Part shown: one piece after another, positions 22,199-31,148 of the stretch
Layout of the letters: every line of letters starts with the position of its first letter
Position numbering within the stretch: the stretch's first letter is position 1
NCBI GenBank assembly: GCA_027924585.1
Contig: BSBM01000190.1
Coordinates: forward strand, 2,986,501 to 3,050,500
Direction: 5' to 3'
Source: Larix kaempferi
Taxonomy: Eukaryota; Streptophyta; Pinopsida; Pinales; Pinaceae
DNA length: 64,000 bases
Translations under genes and position numbers: made by a program
The notes under the pieces: generated by a model
Told to the model about the DNA's origin: nothing
The model's input: only the letters and a program-made list of their open reading frames with translations
The model's database searches: none

Positions 22199-23774
22199 TG
22201 TTTGGCCCAGGTCAGGATAAAGTTTTGGTAACACATTTTTTTATATCAGGGAATGCTGAGCTGATCGTAGCTCAGAAATATAATTTTTTCTAAGTATTGA
22301 GGGTGCTGCAAAGCTGTGCGCAGCATCCAAGTTTTGGAAGCACCGCAAAGACCAGCGCTACGAGGAAGCAATGTTGCGAAGCATCTAGGACACGTGGAGC
22401 CAGCAAAGCGGAGTGCTGGACAAGGATCAGGTGCAGGTATCAGATGGACCAATAAGGGTCTAATTTTGGAAAGATGCTCCAGGAGTGTCGAACGGAGGGC
22501 ATGAGAAAATCAGGAAGGTGGCCAATGCACGAGTTTGTTGAGGAAAGCGACGTCTTGGCATGCCTGGTGGGAGAAACCATTAGAGATGAACGGTTCTGTC
22601 AAAGAGATTTGTTGGCACGAGTGCGACAGGGAGGCCGATAGAGACAGAATGAAGACGTGGATAACCGCCACAATGAAGCAAACGCTACCAGATGCCAACA
22701 AGTCGTTTTAGGGAAACCGGCATAGTTTTGTAAACCCTAAGGGTTTTTGGGTTTAGGTCTTCGGCTTTGTAAAGACATGACCTTAGAGGCATGATCTATT
22801 TAGGAAGACAATTTTGTATGGGATGGGGTTATGTTTTGGGGTTACTTTTGTTGTTGTTGTGTAAAATATCTTTCAGCTAAGAAGATTGTAAAGGCTCTGC
22901 AGCTGTGTGCGCAGAGACCTGTCTGAGAGGAAGGAGAGTCTGCAGCTGATTGCGCAGACTAAGAATGGTTGTCCCCATCCCTTTTAAATAAATATATTAC
23001 CAACCATTCTTGTGGACGTAGCTTCCTACTCGGGGAAGTGAAGCACGTCAAATCTATTGTTGTGCGATTTTGTTTTATGAATGAATGATTACTTGTATTT
23101 TTTGTCAATGAATGTCTAGATGTTTCCTTGCATACTGTTATGAAGAGAGCTTTTATATGCATTTTCCATTAGAGAAGTATGGAAATGATATGTTAAGTTT
23201 CATATGAATAGTTGAATGCTGAACATTTATTCTTGTGTATGAAGGCAATGAATCAGTCATCTAGTTAAGTACTTTCTTACACACAGTAAAGGAATGTATA
23301 CAGTGGATTAGATCAGTCGGCTATGTTCAAATCATGACATCCTGAGTTAATGAATGAATGTTAGAAGGATAGTTAATTAAGCGCCTGAATGAATGGATGA
23401 GTGATATTCATTTCAGTGCCTTAGCGCTTTCAAGATAATCCAAGTATAGAGTAAAGTTGAATCGTTCGCAGCCTCAGGAGAAGTCTCGTGGTAGAAGAAC
23501 ATAGTGGTACGGACCGCAGCATTGCCCATCGCTGCGCAGTCTCACCTCGCAGCACCTACCCTCTGTCATGCTGCGCAGTACGTCTGTCCAAGAAACTTAT
23601 CACTTATTGTGGAAATCTGATTTCACAGTACCCCATAGATACACCTCGGGTGAGACTTCAACCTTCTCACAGGTTGTTGCCGAAAGGGCCGGTACGAAGG
23701 GGTTTTGTTGGTGAAGGGGAAATCATGAAAAATCTGGGTCTTATAGAAAATCTCTGGGTCAGTTATAGCCAACA
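22199..23774 (+). repeat. 5' LTR of element F (1,576 bp)
   Basis: It starts TGTTTGGCCC and ends TAGCCAACA. A TATA-like ATAAATATATT lies near 22987. Just upstream are two adjacent small hairpins, CTCTGC...GCAGAG (about 22895) and GTCTGC...GCAGAC (about 22938). The word TGCGCAG is frequent here. A middle block of about 250 bp differs from the 3' LTR at about 4% of sites; the first 265 bp differ more, roughly 10% by eye. Confidence 0.95.
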
Positions 23775-23776
23775 AA

Positions 23777-23793
23777 TGGTCCGTTACCGCGCT
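23777..23793 (+). other. Probable primer-binding site of F
   Basis: TGGTCCGTTACCGCGCT starts 2 bp after the LTR. It resembles the tRNA-Asp type site (TGGCGCCGTTGCCGG) with a gap and a few changes, so the tRNA is a guess. Confidence 0.55.
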
Positions 23794-23816
23794 AGAATGC
23801 GTGATGAGTTTCAATC

Positions 23817-24329
23817 GTGAAGTGTGACGAAGAGTACCAGTTCCCGGAAGGCTCTGACAACTGGCATCCTGAAAAGATAGAAATCCAAGCTTGGTGGGAT
23901 AAGACCATAAGAGACTTTAAAAGGAAAGAGAATAAACATCTGCATCTAAGTGACACGCAGTGGTTGGATAGATATCTATTCAACGATATTCATGATATTT
24001 TTTGGGCATCATTTCCCAACGAGCTGCATTCGTGGATCTCGTGGCTCACAAAGAAGAAAACTTGTTTTCAAGGAGGAGTTCCTACGGAGTGGACTCCCGA
24101 GTTCACAGTGCATCTCAAAGCAATAGACAGCCCATTGGCATGCACAGTTGATTTTTGGGTCGATCATATGCTAGAAGGCTTCGTAACAGAATTTTCTATA
24201 GACACACTCAAATCCTCTAGCAAAGCAGAAGCATACTTTTTCGGAGGATTCCAAGGTAAGTTCTTGAAAAATCTCAGTCTCTATATTAAGATGTTATTAG
24301 CTAAGAAAGGTGTTTTAAGAATGCAGTAA
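23817..24329 (+). CDS. ORF0 of element F, unrecognised 170-residue protein
   Basis: An open frame of 171 codons including the stop, between the 5' LTR and gag, ending 16 bp before the gag ATG. The coordinate is the first in-frame codon used as a start (GTG); there is no in-frame ATG near the N-terminus, so the true start is uncertain, perhaps upstream in the primer-site region (ATG at 23776, other frame) or lost. It is rich in Trp and charged residues (EIQAWWDKTIRDFKRKEN, SWISWLTKK, WTPEF, VDFWVDHMLEGF). A decayed version in B (4490-4890) aligns in order, which supports a real protein of this lineage. No transmembrane segment or known motif seen. Upstream ORFs of unknown role exist in some Tat-type elements such as Ogre; whether this is homologous is unknown. 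Confidence 0.6.
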   Translation: MKCDEEYQFPEGSDNWHPEKIEIQAWWDKTIRDFKRKENKHLHLSDTQWLDRYLFNDIHDIFWASFPNELHSWISWLTKKKTCFQGGVPTEWTPEFTVHLKAIDSPLACTVDFWVDHMLEGFVTEFSIDTLKSSSKAEAYFFGGFQGKFLKNLSLYIKMLLAKKGVLRMQ

Positions 24330-24345
24330 TATTCTTAAGTTTGTC

Positions 24346-25860
24346 ATGGTAAATAGTATATTTAGTGATTCAGACGAAGAAACACATAATCTTAGAAGTG
24401 GCAAGAGATATAAATTTAATAAGAATCTTGGAGTCCCTAAACTCCATATTGATACTGAGATCCCGTGTAACATTGACAACGAAGTTGTACCACCATTTAC
24501 TCCTGAAAACCCACCGGCTGCAGAGACCGCACTAATCTTATCTCAAAAACCACCCACTACGCATCCCACCACGCAAAATACTCATCCTAGTACATCTATC
24601 CCCATAGAACCATTCTTTTTCACTGCGCAGAGCCCTTTACAGCAGCAGCGCACTAATTTGGGCACTCCACCACCGAGTAGCACAATGGAAAACACAGATA
24701 TGAAGCTACCAATATTCAAAGGAACTGGCCTAGAAGACCCTGATCAACATTGGTTTCTTTGTGAAGCCGTATGGAGTGTAAGAAAAATCCAGGATGATGC
24801 AGTGAAGAGAGCACAGCTCATCACAACTTTCAGGGACAGAGCTTTACATTGGTTCATGAAATACTCTACCACACAGCCGAGAACCCTCGCAGAAATTAAA
24901 GCTGTGCTCGTGGATGAGTTCAAGAAACCTAAATCTGAATCTCAGTGTATAACCGAATTGAAAGAAATAAAGCAAAAACCGACTGAAACAGTTTGGGATT
25001 TTGATCAGAAATTCAAGACCTTATTAGACCAAGTAAGCTTTGTTATAGCTCCAGAACAACACAAGGAATGGTTCATTGCTGTGATGTTCCCCCATATTAG
25101 GTTACCATTGATGCAGCAAAAGGTTGAGTCACAGACAGAGGCCTTGGAGATCGCAATGAAGCTAGAAGCTTCCCCGATTGGTGAGACTAGTTCTGGGATG
25201 TCTCAGATCCAGAACCAGCTGACCACCCTAACACTAGAGCTGCAAAGCATGAAGAATGGATAAGAACAAAGGTATGAACCTAGACATGAGGTCTTGTGTA
25301 CAAGTTGTAAAGGAGAAGGCCATGACCGGGAGCATTGCCCTTTATTCTATGATTATCTTAATAGTGGTGCACCCAACCCACTAAATCGGAATCAGGCCCC
25401 ATGGTGTGAAATTTGTAGAACCACAGGACACAGACCTAAAGACTGCTATCTTATAGAGAAATATGTGAAAACACCTAAAACTTTATACTGCAATTTCTGT
25501 AAATCAGTTGGACATGATGAATCCAACTGTTGCACATATGAATTAATGAATGGGAGAAAACAAGATATGGACTCAATGCGAGGCGTTGGCTTGTACCACA
25601 TACAAGAAGATACCCAGCCAAAACAAGAGAATGCACAATATGACCAAGGAGGATACAAAGGTCGTGGTGGTGGATACCATGGCAGAGGAAGAAATGCTGG
25701 CCTGGCATAGGGAAGAGGCCGCAGCCAGGTCATTTGTTATAATTGTGTCTAGCTAGGTCGTGTATCTAGAGATTGTGTTAACCCATGCACTACGTGCAAT
25801 TATTGTAAATCATTTGAGCATGTTATTGAATATTTCCCAGTACTAGAGGTGGAAATGCAG
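24346..25860 (+). pseudogene. gag of element F with zinc knuckles
   Basis: Structural polyprotein forming virus-like particles. The ATG at 24346 opens an N-terminal region with LRSGKRY (about 24390) and a P/T-rich linker. The capsid-like domain spans about 24690-25190 (QHWFLCEAVWSVRK, RALHWFMKY, VWDFDQKFKTLLDQV, EWFIAVMFPHIRLPL). Then come three perfect C-x2-C-x4-H-x4-C knuckles, starting CTSC (about 25300), CEIC (about 25410) and CNFC (about 25495), and two decayed ones (about 25740 with His to Arg, about 25800 with the last Cys lost). A G/R-rich stretch at about 25650 lies between them. In-frame stops: TAA 25261, TAG 25708, TAG 25750. The frame continues without shift into protease. Confidence 0.92.
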
Positions 25861-26389
25861 AAAAGAAGACGAATGGATGCACCAAACACGAACGTCCAGT
25901 GGATCGCAGTAGAGAAAAGACAAGTAGACCCGAGCATCAATGTGGTCACGCAAAGTGGCGCTTAGACAGGCCACAATAGGGGAGCAGAAGCTTCCACGTC
26001 AAGGGAGGCTCACACAAAGCAGTCTCCTCTTGAGACAGTATGGATAAGGAAAGCTCTGGGAAAAATACCTTCTCTTGACTTACAAAAGAACAAGGAAGTA
26101 TTTATCGATGCGCGGGATAGCTAGAGAGATCCCACAACAGAAACACAGAGGATCCCATTGCGCAGTCAACCACCTCATGTTGAAGACATGCTAGCATCCT
26201 ATGACAAAACAAGCACTGCGACGGATGTCAGCACTTTCGTTGCGCAGTTCCTGCGAAGCTGCATGAAGTTACTCAAAAGTGAAAAGGCCATAGTTGAGCT
26301 GCAGAAGCTCATAAACCAATATGATCCGCAGACCGGAACAGAGACTTCTGATAGTGTAGTACATCACATAAGGAAGCATAAAAGAACAG

Positions 26390-26862
26390 GCTAAGAAATG
26401 AGGCTTACCGCACAGATTGGAGATTTTGAAATGGATGAATGAATCCTTGATCTGGGATCATAAGTAAATGTCTTAACTAAGCAGACATGGCAGCAGATGG
26501 GTCGACCAAAGTTGTCATGCTCACCTATCCAGTTGAGAATGGCTAACCAAGAGAAAATCATACCATTTGGTCGGTTAGCTGACGTAATAGTCGACATCGA
26601 TGGAGTCCAAAGTCATACAGACTTTGAAGTTATCGAGATTGTGGATGATAGTCAGCCTTTTCCTGCACTGCTAGTAATTAACTGGGCTATGGATAACTTG
26701 GCTATTATCGACTTAAAATCAAAGAAGATGATATTTGAAGGGAAGCATCTTAGGTTCATCACACCATTGGATCTTGCAGATGGTGACAGATACAGCGAGC
26801 CGATAAAGGAGGAATCCAAGGCTCAAGACTTGGACAGACTATACCAGCTCACAACAAACTAG
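26390..26862 (+). pseudogene. Retropepsin (protease) of element F
   Basis: The active-site loop reads ILDLGS-stop-VNVL at about 26440-26475. D-L-G with intact Asp is the usual form in Athila/Tat proteases, so the active site itself is not lost. Further landmarks are WQQMGRPKLSCSPIQLRMAN (about 26488-26550), HTDFEVIEIVDD (about 26610-26650) and PALLVINWAMDNLAIIDLK (about 26660-26720); the usual L-G-I/R-x-W is L-V-I-N-W here. Stops: TAA 26392, TGA 26440, TAA 26461, TAG 26860. It lies in the same frame as gag, with a spacer of about 500 bp (25861-26389) that holds no recognised domain and stops at 25963 and 26122. Confidence 0.85.
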
Positions 26863-27029
26863 GAAGATTACCTTAATCCTACCGCAAATGGCACACTCAC
26901 CTGGAGATGTGACAACTCTTGCGTCTCTGATTCGGAGGTAGAGATAGAAAATTGGCAAAGTCGGATGTATGAAGTATCAACAGGAAGGTGCGTGCAGGTT
27001 ACGAAATTACTGCGCTAGATCAGGAAGGA

Positions 27030-27600
27030 GGTAAGTCCTATTCCCACATATGATGGTTCTGCTAATGTTTATACTTTCATCCAAGAATACACTGCAGCTT
27101 TTGCAGATGAGCACACATTACCAGCATTGGACATGGCACTGTGTGACACACTCGCCAAATGGTGGAATGCGCACAAGCAGACATTGACCACTTGGGACCA
27201 ATGTAAGATTAAGATGCAGATTTGGTTTGCCGACAGGGTTACCTTACCCTTTCAGAAGTTTAATGGACAGACAGATCCTAGTCAGCATATTGAAGTTTGT
27301 TCGTAGGCATGGTTGGAAAGGCCATGAGAAGAATGGGTGCACATGTTCATGCATACCCTGGAGGACGACATTCCAAAGAAATGGTACCTAGACCTGGAGT
27401 TGCGCAGAGAAACCACTGATTGGGAAATGTTGACTACGAACTTCCAGAGGGACTTCAGCTTCGAGGATGAAAACCCGTTGATCCATGAGGCATTGCAAAT
27501 AATTAAGGAACGCATATTCAGGGAAGACTGTCCTCACAGAAATATCACATTGGAGGAATTCTTTGGGGCAGATACCTTTCCTGCAAACCTATAGTCAGAA
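27030..27600 (+). pseudogene. Two tandem gag-like modules between protease and RT of F
   Basis: This stretch lies in the gag-pol frame where no domain is expected. Module 1 (about 27034-27230): IPTYDGSANVYTFIQEY, then LAKWWNAHKQTLTTWDQC. Module 2 (about 27245-27480): QKFNGQTDPSQHIEVC, EEWVHMFMHTLEDDIPKKWY and DWEMLTTNFQRDF. Both follow the pattern of retrotransposon gag capsids (target motif F/Y-x-G, later a W-W or W-Y, then a W-x2-L/C-x4-F). They differ from the main gag at 24690. Followed by an acidic linker (about 27650-27720). Stops: 27016, 27304, 27325, 27592. Alternative reading: a linker domain of independent origin that only mimics gag. Confidence 0.6.
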
Positions 27601-27783
27601 TGGAAGAAACATGAAGAACATACTATCGAGTGTTATAACCTAGCTGAAGAAGATGGGGATAGCAAGGAAGATGATGATGATGATCCGTGCAACATAAACA
27701 TACCAGAATCAGAGGGTGCACATGATGTAGAAGGACCAGCGTTAGAAATCCCAGACATGAGTGGACCAGTAAAGACATAGAAG

Positions 27784-29424
27784 GTGAATATTGGCACAAA
27801 AGAAGAACCAAATTTCACAGCAATCAGAGATTATTGGGACGATCAGACTGTTGCAGAAATCGCAGACACCTTGCATGAGTATCAGGAGCTGTTTGCGAAA
27901 AAATTTATAGAAATGAAAGGAATTCTGGGAGACCTAGGAGTCATGAAAATACCTTTGAAGCCAGGCACAAAGCCTGTCAAGCAGAGACCGTACAGATTAA
28001 ATCCGCGCTATAAAGAAAGAGTGCGCACAGAGATGGATAAGATGCTAGAAGTAGGAATCATTGAACCTATTGAGGAATCTGAGTGGATTAGTCCCATGGT
28101 TGTTCAAGACAAGAAAACAAAGGGTGAGAGCAGGATTTGTGTGGATCTCAGAAAAATGAATGATGCTTCTATGCACAACCCATTCCCCACTCCTTTTACA
28201 GATGAAGTGTTGGACAATGTTGGAGGGAATGAGGCCTATTCTTTTACTAATGGTTTTTCAGGGTATCATCAAATCAAGATTGATCCCGCAGATAGTAATA
28301 AGACAACTTTTGCTACAGAATGGGGGTCGTTCCAGTACATAGTAATGCCCTTTGGCTTGAAGAACGCACCTGCCATATTTTCCAGAGTGGTCATTGCAGC
28401 ATTCAAAGAGTTTATGCATAAGTTTCTCGAAGCATATTTTGATGATTGGACTGTCTTTGTCCTATTGAAGAACCATTGTGCGAACCTCAGAATGATGCTT
28501 GAGAAGTGTCGACAGCATCAGATCTCTTTAAATCTAAAGAAGTGTATTTTTTGTGTTCCTTATGGCATTCTACTTGGGCACATTGTTTGTAAGCAAGGAT
28601 TGATGGTGGATCCTGCAAAAATTGCCATTATTGTGAACTTGCCAACACCAACCTTCGTCAAGATGTTGCACTCTACCTTAGTCCATTCTAGATACTACAG
28701 GAAATTCATAAAGGATTATGCGCAAATAACCGCAACAATGGAAAAGCTGCTAAAGAAAGATGCACCGTTCATCTGGAATGCGAAATGCGAACAAGGGTTT
28801 GATACATTAAAAGAAAAGATGGTGACTGCGCTGATTCTAGTCTTTCCATATTGGACGAAGCCATTCCATGTCCATGTTGATGCATCATGCATTGCTTTGG
28901 GAATCGTATTAGCTCAGCTAGGAGAAGGAGGTATTGACCACCCTATTGCATTTTTGAGCAGGAAGCTCTCAACAGTAGAGAACTATACTACTACTGAGAG
29001 GGACGGCCTTGCAATGGCAAATGCCCTACAAAAATTCAGGCATTACTTGCTTGGTGCGCACTTCCTTATGTTCATTGACCATTCTATGTTGAAATATCTG
29101 GTCAATAAGCCAGTGTTAGGGGGGCGCATATGCAGCTGGCTATTGCTTTTCCAGGAGTATGATTTTGAAATTATTGTTAATCAAGGTAGAATGAACTTGG
29201 GACCTGATCATCTATCAAGGATTGAGTCAGGAGAAGAGCTGACGAACATTGAAGACAGTCTGCCTGATGTGCAGTTATTTTCTATACAGGTTGCCGATGA
29301 TTATTATAAGGATATCATTAATTTCCTAACAACAGGGCTGGCACTGCAGGAATTATCTGTCCAGCAGAAGAAACAGCTAGTGGTGCACGCCACAGACTTC
29401 ACTATAATTGCAGGTCAGTTATAA
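27784..29424 (+). pseudogene. Reverse transcriptase-RNase H of element F
   Basis: An uninterrupted 546-residue stretch. RT: KPVKQRPYRLNPRY (about 27975), EESEWISPMVVQDKKTKG (about 28072-28125), ICVDLRKMNDA, FPTPFTDEVLDNVGG, FSGYHQIKI (about 28255), MPFGLKNAPAIFSRV (about 28345) and the catalytic box YFDD at 28435-28446 with both aspartates. The connection region GILLGHIVCKQGLMVDP is at about 28564. RNase H: FHVHVDASCIALGIVL (about 28865, first Asp), TTTERDGLAMANALQKFRHYL (Glu), FIDHSMLKYLVNKPVL (Asp) and GPDHLSRI (Asp), so the active-site residues are present. It ends with TAA at 29422. This part looks biochemically intact; the element is dead because of stops on both sides. Confidence 0.93.
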
Positions 29425-30576
29425 AAACTCGGGCTGGATGAAGTCCTGTACAGATGCATACTAGATCATGAGAAACCATTTATTCTAGCAGACGCGCATT
29501 CAGGGATCACGGGAGGTCACTATGCGGGAAGGGCCACTGTGCATAAAATATTGCGTACAGGGATATGGTGGCCCACGATCCACAAAGATACCAAAGAATA
29601 CTGCAGGAACTGTGATGTCTGTCAAAGGACAGGGAAACCTTCACGAAGAGATGAGATGCCATTAAACCCACAGTTGACCTTGCAGGCATTTGAGAAATGG
29701 GAAATTGATTTTGTGGGTCCTATAAACCCACCATGGAAAAGAAATGGTGCGAGGTATATTATTACTGCTACTGATTACATCACCAGATGGGTGGAAGCAA
29801 AGCCAATAAAGGACTGCAATGCCAGTACTACCGCACAGTTCATTTTTGAAGAAATATTGTCGATATTTGGCTGTCTGAATATTTTGATGAGTGACCAAGG
29901 TACTCATTTTTTTAACAAGACCATTGACGCACTTACAAAGGAATTCCACATTCGTCATCGGCGCAATACCCCATATAATCAACAGGCGAATGGTACTGTT
30001 GAGGCTTTCAATAAAATTCTGGAGAACGCACTGACTAAGGTTTGAAATGTAAATAGAGATGATTAGGATCTGCACGTCTCTTCTGTGTTATGGGCATATA
30101 GGACTACATGCAAGAAATTGACAGGACATACACCTTTCCAGTTGGCTTATGGGCAGGAAGCTATAATGCCAATGGAGTATATTGTTCCTAGTTTAAGGAT
30201 CGCTGCGTTCACAGGTATGGCAGACCGCACAACATTAGAAGAAAGGTTGCTACACCTTGTTGGGTTGGAGGAAGATCGCTTCATTGCCAGCTTCCACCGG
30301 CAAGCTCAGAAAGACCGCGAGAAAGCTTGGCATGATCGCCATATAAAGAACAAGTGCTTTTAGGTAGGTGACCTAGTCCTCCTGTATGATAGCAAATTCA
30401 TGAAGTTTCCTGGTAAATTTAAGATGCATTGGCTTGGTCGATATAATATAATACATGTTACTAACACTAGTGCAGTCCAGTTAGCCAATTTAGCTAGCGA
30501 TATCCTACCAACTTTGATAAATGGAAGCAGGCTAAAGCTGTATCATGACAGCCCTGCTTCGCAGAATCCTGAATGA
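29425..30576 (+). pseudogene. Integrase of element F
   Basis: Same frame as RT. The H-H-C-C zinc finger is at about 29495-29635 ([10 protein letters not shown], then CRNCDVCQR). Catalytic triad: [13 protein letters not shown] (about 29695-29735), MSDQGTHFF (about 29887) and [14 protein letters not shown] (about 29995, Glu). All three acidic residues are present. C-terminal part: [35 protein letters not shown] and the GKFKMHWLGRYNI region at about 30412. Stops: TGA 30043, TAG 30064 (Trp expected), TAG 30361. The natural stop is probably TGA 30574-30576. No chromodomain. Confidence 0.92.
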
Positions 30577-30961
30577 TAAGAAGAGGAAGAGAGTTCCAAG
30601 TGTCAGGTACAGTTGAAATTGGACACTGGAAATGTTAAGAAGTTTGTACATGTATGTTAAGTAGAACAATGTGTGTACCGTGCAGCACTGCTGAAGCTAT
30701 GCAGGAGAAAAAAAAAAGTAAGAAAAGAAAAAGGAAACCGGGAAGTTGAAATTTTTTTGGCACTGTGAAGTAACTGTGCAGGATCTCAGATGTCTTGCCG
30801 CACAGCTCGGTGCACCACTCAGAAAAATAGCTGTTATGCTACCATTGGAAAAAAATAGCCATTATGTGACCATTGCAAGCACTCGCTTCAGCATTTAACG
30901 AAAAGATAGGCGTTCTGAACACATTGACGACGAAAGGGATCGAAGGATTCGTTCAAATTGA

Positions 30962-31034
30962 CCAATGGACACCTCATTAAAAACTCATCTAGTCGTTGGA
31001 AGGCACGGGGAGGACTCAGCTGCGCCTATAAATA
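30962..31034 (+). promoter_or_regulatory. Putative internal promoter for the 3' ORF of F
   Basis: A CCAAT box (30962-30966) and a canonical plant TATA box TATAAATA (31027-31034) stand 60 bp apart. The ORF ATG is at 31149, leaving a likely 5' UTR of about 80-90 nt. Integrase ended at 30576, so the 570-bp gap is non-coding. It is not LTR sequence. Confidence 0.5.
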
Positions 31035-31148
31035 ACGCCGCATAAGGACTCACTAGCATTACCAGACACTTAGAATTTTTATGCATTTGCTTCTATCCTA
31101 GCAACCCTTAGTCATCTCTCAGAAACAATTGCCTACTCTCGCCAATGA

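Noticed and set aside
25446-25733. Minus-strand Pro-rich frames of 77-95 codons
   Set aside because: Antisense of the zinc-knuckle and Gly/Arg part of gag in F.
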